Source: Clostridiales bacterium (GTDB lineage Bacteria > Bacillota > Clostridia > TANB77 > CAG-508). Taken from it: a stretch of 64,000 nt of DNA. The notes beneath the pieces are model-generated. The model ran no database searches. It had not been told where the DNA came from and worked only from the letters and a program-made list of their open reading frames with translations. The stretch is from assembly GCA_003525075.1 (NCBI GenBank), contig DQFO01000009.1, positions 64,548-128,547 of the forward strand, read 5' to 3'. Below, in pieces: positions 23,840-33,549 of this stretch. The position numbers were made by a program, and so were the translations under genes. Numbering within the stretch: position 1 is the first letter of the stretch; every line of letters starts with the position of its first letter.

Positions 23840-24904
23840 ATGGGAGAAAATGCAGAAAAAAGAAAAGCACTAGAAGTTGCAATGAGCCAAATAGAAAAAC
23901 AATTTGGAAAAGGATCAGTAATGAAATTAGGAGAATATAAAGCAATGGAGGTAGAAGCAATACCAACAGGAGCTTTAAGTTTAGATATAGCATTAGGAAT
24001 TGGAGGAGTACCAAGAGGAAGAATTATTGAAGTATTTGGACCAGAATCATCAGGAAAAACAACATTAGCATTACATATTATAGCAGAAGCACAAAAAATG
24101 GGAGGAGAAGCAGCATTTATAGATGCAGAACATGCTTTAGATCCAGTATATGCAAGAAAATTAGGAGTAGATATAGATAATTTAATAGTATCACAACCAG
24201 ATACAGGAGAACAAGCATTAGAAATAACAGAAGCATTAGTAAGAAGTGGTGCATTAGATGTAGTTGTAGTAGACTCTGTTGCGGCATTAGTACCAAAGGC
24301 TGAAATAGATGGTGAAATGGGAGATTCACATATGGGGCTTCAAGCAAGATTAATGTCACAAGCATTAAGAAAATTAGCAGGAGCAATAAATAAATCAAAA
24401 ACAGTACTTATATTTATTAACCAATTAAGAGAAAAAATAGGAGTAATGTTTGGAAATCCAGAAACAACAACAGGTGGTAGAGCATTAAAATTCTATGCAT
24501 CAGTAAGAATGGATATAAGAAAAACAGAAATGATGAAACAAGATGGACAAGTTATAGGAAACAGAGTAAGAGTAAAAGTTATAAAAAACAAAGTAGCTCC
24601 ACCATTCAGAGAAGCAGAATTTGATGTATTATATGGAAAAGGAATATCAAAAGTTGGAAATATACTAGATATGGCAGTTAACTTAGACATTGTAGAAAAA
24701 AGTGGCGCATGGTTTAGTTATAATGGTCAAAGAATTAGTCAAGGTAGAGAAAATGCAAAAAGATATTTAGAAGAACATCCAGATATAATGGACGAAATAG
24801 AGAAGAAAGTTAGAGATAATTTTGCAAAAGCATTTGAACAAAGTTTAGGAGAAGAACTTCCATCTGATGATGAAGAAGATACAGAACCAATAGATGAAGA
24901 GTAA
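23840..24904 (+). CDS. recA: recombinase RecA
   Basis: Forms filaments on single-stranded DNA, drives strand exchange and activates LexA self-cleavage. 354 residues. Walker A GPESSGKTT, the Walker B-side VVVDSVAALVPKAEI, L1/L2 loops including FINQLREKIGVMFGNPETTTGGRALKFYAS, and an acidic C-terminal tail. The start follows AAGAAAGGAAAG. The AT-rich leader contains a promoter and SOS-like box; a short frame overlapping it (23740-23940) is not a gene. Confidence 0.98.
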   Translation: MGENAEKRKALEVAMSQIEKQFGKGSVMKLGEYKAMEVEAIPTGALSLDIALGIGGVPRGRIIEVFGPESSGKTTLALHIIAEAQKMGGEAAFIDAEHALDPVYARKLGVDIDNLIVSQPDTGEQALEITEALVRSGALDVVVVDSVAALVPKAEIDGEMGDSHMGLQARLMSQALRKLAGAINKSKTVLIFINQLREKIGVMFGNPETTTGGRALKFYASVRMDIRKTEMMKQDGQVIGNRVRVKVIKNKVAPPFREAEFDVLYGKGISKVGNILDMAVNLDIVEKSGAWFSYNGQRISQGRENAKRYLEEHPDIMDEIEKKVRDNFAKAFEQSLGEELPSDDEEDTEPIDEE

Positions 24905-24926
24905 TTTTTGAATTATAAAAATCCAG

Positions 24927-24956
24927 AAAAATAGCAAGAATTTTCTTGCTATTTTT
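24927..24956 (+). terminator. terminator after recA
   Basis: AAAAATAGCAAGAA pairs with TTCTTGCTATTTTT around TT. Same core arms as the terminator at 1645. Confidence 0.9.
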
Positions 24957-25016
24957 ATTATTATAGAATAAAATAAGGCTAGAATTTTTTCTATAGAGAA
25001 AGGAACAAAATTTATA

Positions 25017-26705
25017 ATGAATAAGAAATGGGAAATATACCAAACTAATGAAGAAAAAGTTGAAAAATTACAAGAAAAATACAAATTAAATAGATTACTA
25101 TCAACATTACTTACAAATAGAGGCATAACAGAAGAAGCAGAAATAACAAAATTTTTAAATCCAAAAAGAAGTGATTTTTATGATCCATTTGGAATGCCTG
25201 ATATGGAAAAAGCTGCTGAAAGAATATTAAAAGCAATAAAAGATAAAGAACAAATAATAATATATGGTGATTATGATGTTGATGGAATTACAAGTGTAAC
25301 AGTATTGAAAAGTTTTCTTGAAGAAAGAGGAATACAAGTAAATGTATATATTCCAAATAGATTGAATGAAGGATATGGATTAAATAAGACTGCAATGGAA
25401 GAAATAGCCAAACAAGGAAACAAATTAATGATAACAGTGGATTGTGGAATAACAGCAGTAGATGAAGTTGAATATGCAAAAACATTTGGTATTGAAACAA
25501 TTATAACAGATCATCATGAGCCAGCAGAAGAATTACCAAAAGCGATAGCAGTAGTAGATGCCAAAAGAAAAGATAATAAATATGAATGTAGAAATTTAGC
25601 TGGTGTTGGAGTAGTATTTAAATTAATACAAGCATTAAGTATAAAATTAGGATTAGACCCAAAAGAATATTTAAAATATTTAGATATAGTTTGTGTTGGA
25701 ACAATATCAGATATAGTACCATTAACAGATGAGAATAGAGTAATTGTAAAACTGGGATTAAAATTAGTAGAGCAAACAAAAAATTTAGGATTAAAAGAAA
25801 TATTGCAAAGCTGTGGGTATTCAAAAATAAATTCAACAACAATATCATTTGGGGTAGCACCAAGAATTAATGCATGTGGAAGAATGGGACATCAAGAAGA
25901 AGCATTAAATTTATTGTTATCAAAAGAAGAAAATGAAGTAAAAGAATTAACACAAAAAATTAATGAATACAATAAAACAAGACAAGAAATAGAAAAAAAT
26001 ATTTATAATGAAGCTGTAGAACAAATAGAAAAAGAAGGACTTGATACCCAAAATACAATAGTAGTATCTGGAAAAGGATGGCATCATGGTGTTATAGGAA
26101 TAGTTTCATCAAAAATAACAGAACTATATTTTAAACCAAGTATTTTATTATGTGAAGAAGATGGAGAATGTAAAGGATCTGGAAGAAGTATACCTGGATT
26201 TGATTTACACGAAGCATTAATGGAATGTAATGACACAATAGACAAATTTGGTGGACATGCTATGGCAGTAGGAATAAACATAAAGAAAGAAAAAGTTGAA
26301 GAATTTAAAGAAGAATTTGAAAAAATAGCAAAAGAAAAAGAAGTTGATAAAATAATTCCAATTTTAAATCTTGATGCAGAAATAAAACTTGATGATGTAA
26401 ATAAAGAAATGGTAGACAGTTTAAAAGAACTTGAACCATTTGGTGAAGCCAATAAAATGCCAATATTTGCATTTAGAAATTTAAAAATAGACTCAATAAG
26501 ATCTCTATCAGAAGGAAAACATTTAAGATTATCTGTAAAGGATAATAAAAATATAATTAATGCAATAGGATTTAACATGGGAGTATTAGCAGATACTTAT
26601 CGAATTGGTGATAGAGTTGATATTGCAGGAAATTTAGAAATAAATTCATTTAATGGTGTTGATAGTATTCAAATTAATATTAAAGATATTATGAAATCAA
26701 TATAA
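25017..26705 (+). CDS. recJ: single-stranded-DNA-specific exonuclease RecJ
   Basis: 5'-3' exonuclease used in recombination and base-excision/mismatch repair. 562 residues. DHH-family catalytic motifs: IYGDYDVDGITS, VDCGIT, DHHEP and DIVCVGTISDIVPL. The DHHA1 domain has GWHHGVIGIVSSKI and GSGRSIPGFDLHEAL, then FGGHAMAVG. An OB-type C-terminus completes it. AAAGGAAC is about 10 nt upstream of the ATG. It lies between recA and relA. Confidence 0.96.
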   Translation: MNKKWEIYQTNEEKVEKLQEKYKLNRLLSTLLTNRGITEEAEITKFLNPKRSDFYDPFGMPDMEKAAERILKAIKDKEQIIIYGDYDVDGITSVTVLKSFLEERGIQVNVYIPNRLNEGYGLNKTAMEEIAKQGNKLMITVDCGITAVDEVEYAKTFGIETIITDHHEPAEELPKAIAVVDAKRKDNKYECRNLAGVGVVFKLIQALSIKLGLDPKEYLKYLDIVCVGTISDIVPLTDENRVIVKLGLKLVEQTKNLGLKEILQSCGYSKINSTTISFGVAPRINACGRMGHQEEALNLLLSKEENEVKELTQKINEYNKTRQEIEKNIYNEAVEQIEKEGLDTQNTIVVSGKGWHHGVIGIVSSKITELYFKPSILLCEEDGECKGSGRSIPGFDLHEALMECNDTIDKFGGHAMAVGINIKKEKVEEFKEEFEKIAKEKEVDKIIPILNLDAEIKLDDVNKEMVDSLKELEPFGEANKMPIFAFRNLKIDSIRSLSEGKHLRLSVKDNKNIINAIGFNMGVLADTYRIGDRVDIAGNLEINSFNGVDSIQINIKDIMKSI

Positions 26706-26785
26706 AATTTTGATAAAAGGCTTTAAATTTAAAACAAAAAGATGTAAAATGTGAAAGAGAAAAATAAATCAATGGGGGGATTTAT

Positions 26786-28999
26786 ATGGCAGAAAATCAT
26801 ACAATAAAAGAGATTATTGAAAGAGTAAAAAAGAACAAAAGATGGCCAGATGTAAAAATAATACAAAAAGCATATAACTATGCTTTAGAGAAACATGGAA
26901 CACAATTAAGAAAATCAGGTGAACCATATATAATACACCCAACAAATGTAGCATATACTATTGCAGAACTTGGACTAGATGAACAAACAATATGTGCAGC
27001 ACTTTTACATGATGTAGTAGAAGATACTGAGGCAACATATGAAGATATAGAAAGAGAATTTGGAAAAGAAATTGCAGATATGGTTGATGGTGTTACAAAA
27101 TTAAAACAAATAGGACATGCATCAATTGAAGAAAATCAAGTAGAAAATTATAGAAAAATGTTCTTAGCAATGGGAAAAGACATAAGAGTAATAATTATAA
27201 AGCTAGCAGATAGATTACACAATATGAGAACATTAGAGTTTTTAAGAAGAGATAGACAAATAGCAATATCAACAGAAACAATGCAATTATATGCACCATT
27301 AGCAAACAGACTTGGTCTATATTCAATGAAATGGGAATTAGAAGATTTAAGCTTTAAATATTTATATCCAAAAGAATATGATGAATTAATAAAAGGAATA
27401 GAGCAAAAAAGAGAAGAAAGACTAAGATTTATTGAAAAAATAATGGATGATATAAGACAACAATTAAAAAAAGAACATATTGAAGCAGAAGTTACAGGAA
27501 GAGCAAAACACTTATATAGTATATATAGAAAAATGCAAAGAGATAATAAAACATTAGATCAAATATATGACTTATTTGCATTAAGAATAATAGTAAATTC
27601 TGTAAAAGATTGTTATGCAGCATTAGGTGTAGTACATGAAATGTATAGTCCAATGCCAGGAAGGTTTAAGGATTATATAGCAGTTCCAAAAACAAATATG
27701 TATCAATCAATACACACAACATTATTAGGAGAAAAGGGAACACCATTTGAAGTACAAATACGTACATGGGATATGCATAGAATTGCTGAATATGGTATTG
27801 CTGCACATTGGGCATATAAAGAAGCAAATTATGGAAGTAGAAAAGGACAAAAAGTAGTAAAAGTACAAGATGATAAATTAGCATGGCTTAGAGAAACACT
27901 AGAATGGCAACAAGAAATGCAAGATCCACAACAATTCTTAGAAACACTAAAAACAGAATTATTTGAAGATGAAGTATATGTATTTACACCAAAGGGTGCA
28001 ATAAAAGTATTACCAAGAGGTGCAACACCAATAGATTTTGCATATAATATTCATGCTGAAATCGGAAATAAAATGGTTGGAGCAAAAATCAATAGTAAAA
28101 TGGTTCCAATAATAACACCAATCAAAAATGGAGATATCGTAGAAATTTTAACATCAGATAACTCTAAAGGTCCAAGTATGGATTGGTTAAAATTTGTAAA
28201 AAGTACATCTGCCAAAAGCAAAATAAATTCTTGGTTCAAAAAAGAAAAAAGAGAAGAAAATATAGAAAAAGGAAAAGACTTAATTGAAAAAGAATTAAAA
28301 AGAATTGGAATTCCATATGCAGAACTTTTCAAAACAGATTATATAAATCCAATGTTAGAAAGATATAAATATAAAAATTTAGATGAAATGTATTTAGCAG
28401 TTGGATTTGGAGCAATTACAGCAAACAGAATAATTGCAAGAATGTTAATAGAATATAGAAAAGAACATAAAGAAGAACCAAAAATAGAAGAAAAAATAGA
28501 AGAACTTGCAAAAAATAAAGTAGATAATACAAAAGTATCTGATTCAGGTGTTATTGTAAAAGGAATTGATAATTGTTTAGTAAAATTATCAAAATGTTGT
28601 AATCCATTACCAGGAGACGAAATAATAGGATATATAACAAAAGGAAGAGGTGTATCTGTTCATAGAAAAGATTGTCCAAATGTTGCAGATTTATTAAAAG
28701 AGCAAAATAGAATAATAGATGTAAAATGGTATAATGATGAGAAAAAGAGTTCATATACTGTTGAAATTGAGATATTTGCAAATGATAGAAATGGATTATT
28801 AGGGGATATAGTACAAAAATTAAATGACTCAAAAGTAAGATTAATAAGTGTAAATGCAAAGGCAACAAAAGAAAGAATTGCTATAACAGAAGTTACACTA
28901 GAAGTAGATAGTGTAGAAAGTTTAAATAAAGTAATAAGAGAATTACGTAAAATAGACAGTGTATATGAAGTAAGTAGAAAAAACAAAATGAAGGAATAA
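26786..28999 (+). CDS. relA: bifunctional (p)ppGpp synthetase/hydrolase (Rel)
   Basis: Makes and degrades the stringent-response alarmone. 737 residues in standard order. The N-terminal HD hydrolase has HPTNVAYTIAELGLD, ALLHDVVEDTEATYE and KLADRLHNMRTL. The synthetase has GRAKHLYSIYRKM, FALRIIV and KDYIAVPKTNMYQSIHTT. A TGS domain (VYVFTPKGAIKVLPRGATPIDFAY) and a C-terminal ACT domain follow. The hydrolase residues are intact, so it is probably bifunctional. The ribosome-binding site is GGGGGGAT. It is 13 nt from the next gene, so the two are cotranscribed. Confidence 0.97.
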   Translation: MAENHTIKEIIERVKKNKRWPDVKIIQKAYNYALEKHGTQLRKSGEPYIIHPTNVAYTIAELGLDEQTICAALLHDVVEDTEATYEDIEREFGKEIADMVDGVTKLKQIGHASIEENQVENYRKMFLAMGKDIRVIIIKLADRLHNMRTLEFLRRDRQIAISTETMQLYAPLANRLGLYSMKWELEDLSFKYLYPKEYDELIKGIEQKREERLRFIEKIMDDIRQQLKKEHIEAEVTGRAKHLYSIYRKMQRDNKTLDQIYDLFALRIIVNSVKDCYAALGVVHEMYSPMPGRFKDYIAVPKTNMYQSIHTTLLGEKGTPFEVQIRTWDMHRIAEYGIAAHWAYKEANYGSRKGQKVVKVQDDKLAWLRETLEWQQEMQDPQQFLETLKTELFEDEVYVFTPKGAIKVLPRGATPIDFAYNIHAEIGNKMVGAKINSKMVPIITPIKNGDIVEILTSDNSKGPSMDWLKFVKSTSAKSKINSWFKKEKREENIEKGKDLIEKELKRIGIPYAELFKTDYINPMLERYKYKNLDEMYLAVGFGAITANRIIARMLIEYRKEHKEEPKIEEKIEELAKNKVDNTKVSDSGVIVKGIDNCLVKLSKCCNPLPGDEIIGYITKGRGVSVHRKDCPNVADLLKEQNRIIDVKWYNDEKKSSYTVEIEIFANDRNGLLGDIVQKLNDSKVRLISVNAKATKERIAITEVTLEVDSVESLNKVIRELRKIDSVYEVSRKNKMKE

Positions 29000-29012
29000 G
29001 AGGAGAAGAAAA

Positions 29013-29660
29013 ATGATATTAAAGGAACTAAGGATAGACTCATGGGTTGGAGATGTAACAAATTGTTATATTGTACAAGACGAGAAATCAAAAGAAACAA
29101 TGGTAATAGATCCTGCAGGAGATGTTGACAAAATTGTAGAAATGTTAGATATATTAAATGCAAATTTAAAATATATTTATTTAACACATTGCCATGGAGA
29201 TCATATTGGAGGAGTAAAAGAATTAAAAGAAAGAAAAGGTGGAAAAATATTAGCACATAGAAATACAGCAGAAAATTTATTAGACCCTAATATAAGTTTA
29301 ACAACATATATAGGACTTGAAGGATTAGTTATTCAAGTTGATTCAAGAGTTGATGATGGAGACTTAATACATTTAGGAAATCTTGAATTTAGAGTAATAC
29401 ACACACCAGGACATACTTCAGGATGTTCTTGCTTATATTGTGAAGAAGAAAAATTATTATTTTCAGGAGATACATTATTTAGAGGAACTTGGGGAAGAAC
29501 AGATGTACCAACAGGAAATTTTGAAGATGTTATAAATTCAATTACAAAAAAATTAATGATATTACCAGATGAAACAATTGTATATCCAGGACATGGTAAA
29601 AGTACAATGATAAGAGAAGAAAAGCCAATTTATTTAGAACTAAAACCACGATTATTGTAG
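29013..29660 (+). CDS. MBL-fold metallohydrolase (glyoxalase II-like)
   Basis: 215 residues. The metallo-beta-lactamase signature THCHGDHIGG is about residue 52, followed by HTPGHTSGCSCLY, FSGDTLFRGTWGRTD and VYPGHGKST. This supplies the H-x-H-x-D-H, H, D and H ligands of a dinuclear zinc/iron hydrolase. The family includes hydroxyacylglutathione hydrolases; the true substrate is unknown. It sits directly behind relA, a common Clostridia arrangement, with AGAGGAGAAG as ribosome-binding site. Confidence 0.92.
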   Translation: MILKELRIDSWVGDVTNCYIVQDEKSKETMVIDPAGDVDKIVEMLDILNANLKYIYLTHCHGDHIGGVKELKERKGGKILAHRNTAENLLDPNISLTTYIGLEGLVIQVDSRVDDGDLIHLGNLEFRVIHTPGHTSGCSCLYCEEEKLLFSGDTLFRGTWGRTDVPTGNFEDVINSITKKLMILPDETIVYPGHGKSTMIREEKPIYLELKPRLL

Positions 29661-29724
29661 TTCTAAAATACTTGTAACAAACATATAATATATATAAGAG
29701 AAATTCAAAAGAAGGGTATGTTAT

Positions 29725-30888
29725 ATGTTTAATGTTACAATAATAAATGCAAAAGGTTCAATAAAAAAAATAGCAATATTAATAGTAACTTTAATATTGC
29801 TTTTTATTGTTACAAGATTTATACAAAATTTAAAATCAACAGAAGTTTTCAAAATAAATTTATCAAGCAAATTAGTAAATTGTTTAAATAATGAAATACC
29901 TGCTATAAATGAAATTGTTTCAAAATCAAATACAACGATAAAAGAAGAAAATGAAGAAGATACAAAAGATTTTTCAGAAAGAATATTAGGTGTTGAACTT
30001 TCTAGATTAAAAGAAAGTGAAAAAATAGAAGAAAATCCTGTAGAAACTCCAGGTGAAAATATAGAAAATAAGCCTGTTGAAGAAGAAAAAGATAATAATA
30101 ACTCAAATGTAGATGTAAGTAATATATTAGAACATGTAGAAACACAAATAGTAACTAAAAATCCAATATCAGAAAGTTTTAACAATGAAATAAATGGCGT
30201 AAAAATAAAAAATGAGACATCATTTGATATACCAGATGATATTATGAATACAGAATTAGACATAGACAAAAATAATATATTAATATTTCACACACATACA
30301 TGTGAAAGTTATACACCAAGTGAAACATATCCATATGAACAAACAGGAAATTTTAGAACAACAGATTTAAATTATACTGTTGCAAGATTAGGAGATGAAC
30401 TTACAAATTATTTACTTGGATTTGGATTTAAGGTAAATCATGACAAAACATATCATGATTATCCTGCATATACAGGCTCATATTCTAGGTCATTGGAAAG
30501 TGTAAAAAAAGATTTGCAAGAAACATCAAGTGATATAATAATAGATTTACATAGAGATGCAATTGGAAGCAAAAGTAATTATGATCCAAGTGTCAAAATA
30601 GGTGATGATGTTGCATCACAATTAATGTTTGTAATAGGAACAAATGGAGGAGGATTATATCATCCAAATTGGCAAAACAATCTTAGATTTGCAATAAAAG
30701 TTCAAGAAATTGCAAATGAAATGTATCCAGGATTGTTTAAACCAATGATAGTAAGAAATTCAAGATATAATCAACATCTAGGAAAAGCAGCAGTAATAAT
30801 AGAAGTTGGTTCAACTGGAAATACACTAGAGCAAAGTTTAACAAGTATGAAATATTTAGCAAAAGTATTTGAAAAAATAAAGAATTGA
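29725..30888 (+). CDS. spoIIP: stage II sporulation protein P
   Basis: Peptidoglycan amidase/endopeptidase that, with SpoIID and SpoIIM, drives engulfment of the forespore. 387 residues. One membrane helix is at about residues 12-30, followed by a low-complexity acidic linker (about 70-140). The catalytic domain has HTHTCESYTPSE, NYTVARLGDEL, HDYPAYTGSYSRSL, DIIIDLHRDA, a Gly-rich GTNGGGLYHPNW and VIIEVGSTGNTLEQ. The catalytic His/Glu residues are present. It is likely expressed in the mother cell; no certain sigma-E promoter was identified. Confidence 0.95.
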   Translation: MFNVTIINAKGSIKKIAILIVTLILLFIVTRFIQNLKSTEVFKINLSSKLVNCLNNEIPAINEIVSKSNTTIKEENEEDTKDFSERILGVELSRLKESEKIEENPVETPGENIENKPVEEEKDNNNSNVDVSNILEHVETQIVTKNPISESFNNEINGVKIKNETSFDIPDDIMNTELDIDKNNILIFHTHTCESYTPSETYPYEQTGNFRTTDLNYTVARLGDELTNYLLGFGFKVNHDKTYHDYPAYTGSYSRSLESVKKDLQETSSDIIIDLHRDAIGSKSNYDPSVKIGDDVASQLMFVIGTNGGGLYHPNWQNNLRFAIKVQEIANEMYPGLFKPMIVRNSRYNQHLGKAAVIIEVGSTGNTLEQSLTSMKYLAKVFEKIKN

Positions 30889-30948
30889 TTATAGAAACTT
30901 AATGTAATATGAATTCTATAAATCCTAATATTTATTGTGTAAGAAAAA

Positions 30949-30980
30949 TCCCAATTAAATTTACTTTAATTGGGACTTTT
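30949..30980. terminator. bidirectional terminator between spoIIP and the minus-strand Cys-rich gene
   Basis: CCCAATTAAA (30950-30959) pairs with TTTAATTGGG (30965-30974). The right arm overlaps the stop codon of the minus-strand gene. Confidence 0.8.
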
Positions 30981-31091
30981 ATAATATGCACATTCAGAAT
31001 TAGAACATATTATTATATTAGAAATAATATCATAAGAGCATTTTCCATCTTTTTGATAAACACAATTTAAACAACAATTGATATTTGTCAA
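30966..31091 (-). CDS. small Cys-rich protein, 41 residues
   Basis: Too short for a usual gene call. TTG start (31091-31089) follows AAGAGGTG. Cysteines occur as NCCLNCVYQ, DGKCSYD, IIICSNSEC and then AYYK. The spacing C-x3-C-x7-C...C-A-Y-Y resembles short metal-binding proteins common in Clostridia that are often annotated only by domain of unknown function. Six cysteines in 41 residues and a strong ribosome-binding site support a real gene. It converges on spoIIP across a shared terminator. Function unknown; a zinc-binding role is inference. Confidence 0.7.
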   Translation of the reverse strand: MTNINCCLNCVYQKDGKCSYDIISNIIICSNSECAYYKSPN

Positions 31092-31210
31092 AGATATCAC
31101 CTCTTACTAAAATAGTATAAACAAAAATAAAAAAAATATTCAAAAAAGTAATAAAATAAATTAAATGTCCATATAAATTAATAAACAAAAATATATAGGA
31201 GGTTATTCAT

Positions 31211-32752
31211 ATGGATATAACAAAAGAAACTATAAAAATTAATAAGATAATTTGTGAGAAAAAAGAACAAATAGTTGTTCAAGGAGATATGATAGTTCCA
31301 GACTCAAAGCCAGATATATTAAATACAATTAATACAGATGGAAACATATGTATATATAAAAAAGAAGTTTTTGAAGGAAAATTAAGATTAGAAGGAAATA
31401 TTGTTTCATATATAATGTATTTAGCAGATGGAGAGAAAAATAATTTAAGAGGATTAAATACAACACTTGATTTTTCAGAAACAATAGTTGTTCCAGAATT
31501 ACAAATAGGAATGATTGTTGATATTGAACCAAATATAAAAAATTTTGAATGTAAAGTAATAAATGGAAGAAAAATAGGAATAAAGGCAAATGTGGAAATT
31601 TCAATAAAAATACGTTTACCTGAAGAAGCGGAAATAACAACGAATGTAAATGATGTTAATATGCAAATTTTAAGTAAAAAAGAAAAAATAAACTCATTAT
31701 TATGTGAAGGAAATAATAAAACATATGTGAAAGAAAATGTATCAATTCCAAATACAGACAATTTAGCAGAAATATTAAATGCAACAATAAGTTTAGTTGA
31801 TAAAGATATAAAAATAAGTTATAACAAAATACTTGCAAAATCAGAAATAGAATTAAAACTTGTGTATTTAACAGATGATGGAAGAATTTGCAAAACAATA
31901 GGCAGAGTTCCATTAGTTGGTTTTATAGATATGCCAGATATCAAAGAAGAAAATATATGTGATACAACATATTTAATAAAAAATTTAATAATAAAACCAA
32001 ATTCAATAGAAGAACATACAGTTTATTTAGAGGTTGAAGTTGAGATAAATTGTATTTCATATGAAGAAAAAGAAATACAAGTAATACAAGATTTATATTG
32101 CCCAGGTGAAAGAATAAATTATGATTTAAAAACATTAAAAACAACATCAGATAGAAAAACATTGAAAAACATATGTCAAATAAGGGAAAAAGTAAATGTT
32201 CCCGAAATTGGAAATGGAGAAATTATAAATATATCAATACAAATATCTATAAACAAAGAAAATAGATTAAGTGGAAAAATGGCATTAGAAGGAGAGATGG
32301 AGGTAAATTTAATATATACTGATACATCAACAATAGGAGTAAATAGTAAAATAATAACAATACCATTTACTCAAACAATAGAAGAAGTAGAAAATAATTG
32401 TAATACAAGCACAAGAATAGAAGTTGGAACACAAGAATTTATAAATCAGAGTGGAACAATTGATGCAAATGTAGATTTGAATTTTGAAACATTGACATAT
32501 AAAAATGTTGAGATACCAGCAATTAATAATATAACAGAAGAAACTGAAGATGATTTAGAAGATTACAGTGTTATAATTTATGTTGTAAAAGATGGAGATA
32601 CATTATGGAAAATTGCGAAAAAATATGGAAGTACAGTTGATGACATAGTTAGAGTAAATGGAATTGAAAATCCTGATAAAATTAATATTGGAGAAAAAAT
32701 ATATATACCTAAATATGTACTAAAAAGAGCCAAAGAGCCAATAGTAATATAA
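31211..32752 (+). CDS. sipL: SPOCS (DUF3794) and LysM protein, SipL-like
   Basis: 513 residues. The body consists of repeated SPOCS/DUF3794 domains, with characteristic VPDSKPDILNTINTDG, EGNIVSYIMYLADGE and repeated beta-rich copies. The C-terminus (about residues 455-505) is a LysM domain: VKDGDTLWKIAKKYGSTVDD then IENPDKINIGEKIYIPKY. In C. difficile SipL has this SPOCS plus LysM layout and links SpoIVA to the coat during engulfment, so the same mother-cell role is likely. AGGAGG is the ribosome-binding site. It is followed one base later by yunB. Confidence 0.85.
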   Translation: MDITKETIKINKIICEKKEQIVVQGDMIVPDSKPDILNTINTDGNICIYKKEVFEGKLRLEGNIVSYIMYLADGEKNNLRGLNTTLDFSETIVVPELQIGMIVDIEPNIKNFECKVINGRKIGIKANVEISIKIRLPEEAEITTNVNDVNMQILSKKEKINSLLCEGNNKTYVKENVSIPNTDNLAEILNATISLVDKDIKISYNKILAKSEIELKLVYLTDDGRICKTIGRVPLVGFIDMPDIKEENICDTTYLIKNLIIKPNSIEEHTVYLEVEVEINCISYEEKEIQVIQDLYCPGERINYDLKTLKTTSDRKTLKNICQIREKVNVPEIGNGEIINISIQISINKENRLSGKMALEGEMEVNLIYTDTSTIGVNSKIITIPFTQTIEEVENNCNTSTRIEVGTQEFINQSGTIDANVDLNFETLTYKNVEIPAINNITEETEDDLEDYSVIIYVVKDGDTLWKIAKKYGSTVDDIVRVNGIENPDKINIGEKIYIPKYVLKRAKEPIVI

Positions 32753-32753
32753 T

Positions 32754-33482
32754 ATGGATAAAATTTATTCAAGAAAAAGGTTTATAATAAAGCCTATTGG
32801 CAGGTTTTGTGGAAAAAATGCCAATTTAAAAAATATAAAATTTGCAAAAAAGATTATAAAATTCATATCAATAATTTTAATTGGAGTATATGGATTTAAA
32901 ATTGGATTTGATTATTTAGAACCAGTGTATGAAGCAATGTGTAATGAAAAAGTTAAATATACAGCAACAATTATAACAAATCAGCAATCAACAATAGTAA
33001 TGAATCAATATAAATATGAAGAATTATATACAATTGAAAAAGATTCAAATGGAAATGTATCTGCTATAAAATCAAATGTAGCAGTAGTAAATAATATTAT
33101 TTCAGACTTAACAGAAAAAATACAACAAGAATTTGAAAAGATACCAACAGAAAAAATTTATATAACATTAGGAAATTTGACAGGAAACTATCTATTATCA
33201 GGATTTGGACCAAGAATACCTATAAAAATTTCTATGACAGGAAGTGTTGATACAGAAATAAAAAGTGAATTTATCTCACAAGGAATAAATCAAACCTTGC
33301 ATAGAGTATATGTTAATTTTAATTGTGATATGGCTGTTGTAACACCAATGAAAAGATACAATCAAAATGTAGTAAATCAATTTATTATTGCAGAACATGT
33401 TATTGTTGGAAATATTCCAAATGCTTATTATAATTTAGAAGGAATTGAAAAGCCATCAAATACAATAAATCTAATGAAATAA
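32754..33482 (+). CDS. yunB: sporulation protein YunB
   Basis: 242 residues. One N-terminal membrane helix (about residues 37-55) and a conserved lumenal domain. Characteristic parts are NQYKYEELYTIEKDSNGNVS, IPIKISMTGSVDTEIKSEF, GINQTLHRVYVNF and IIAEHVIVGNIPNAYYNLEG. YunB is sigma-E-controlled and contributes to spore formation in B. subtilis, mechanism unknown. The start lies one base after the previous stop and no independent ribosome-binding site is seen, so translation is coupled to the SPOCS gene. Confidence 0.9.
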   Translation: MDKIYSRKRFIIKPIGRFCGKNANLKNIKFAKKIIKFISIILIGVYGFKIGFDYLEPVYEAMCNEKVKYTATIITNQQSTIVMNQYKYEELYTIEKDSNGNVSAIKSNVAVVNNIISDLTEKIQQEFEKIPTEKIYITLGNLTGNYLLSGFGPRIPIKISMTGSVDTEIKSEFISQGINQTLHRVYVNFNCDMAVVTPMKRYNQNVVNQFIIAEHVIVGNIPNAYYNLEGIEKPSNTINLMK

Positions 33483-33549
33483 ATATTGACAAAATTGGAA
33501 ATTTGTTATATTGTTATATTATGTAACTAAAAATGAAGGAGGGCTTTTG

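Noticed and set aside
23740..23940. Short open frame overlapping the recA start
   Set aside because: It runs through the recA promoter and SOS-like box and into recA in another frame; no ribosome-binding site.
29684..29689. TATAAT upstream of spoIIP as a sigma-A promoter
   Set aside because: The nearest -35-like TTGTAA is only 6 nt away; a sporulation sigma site is expected instead but could not be defined.
33486..33512. Consensus promoter for the HNH gene
   Set aside because: TTGACA is present, but the only -10 match (TATATT) gives a 15-nt spacer, so I left it out of the features.
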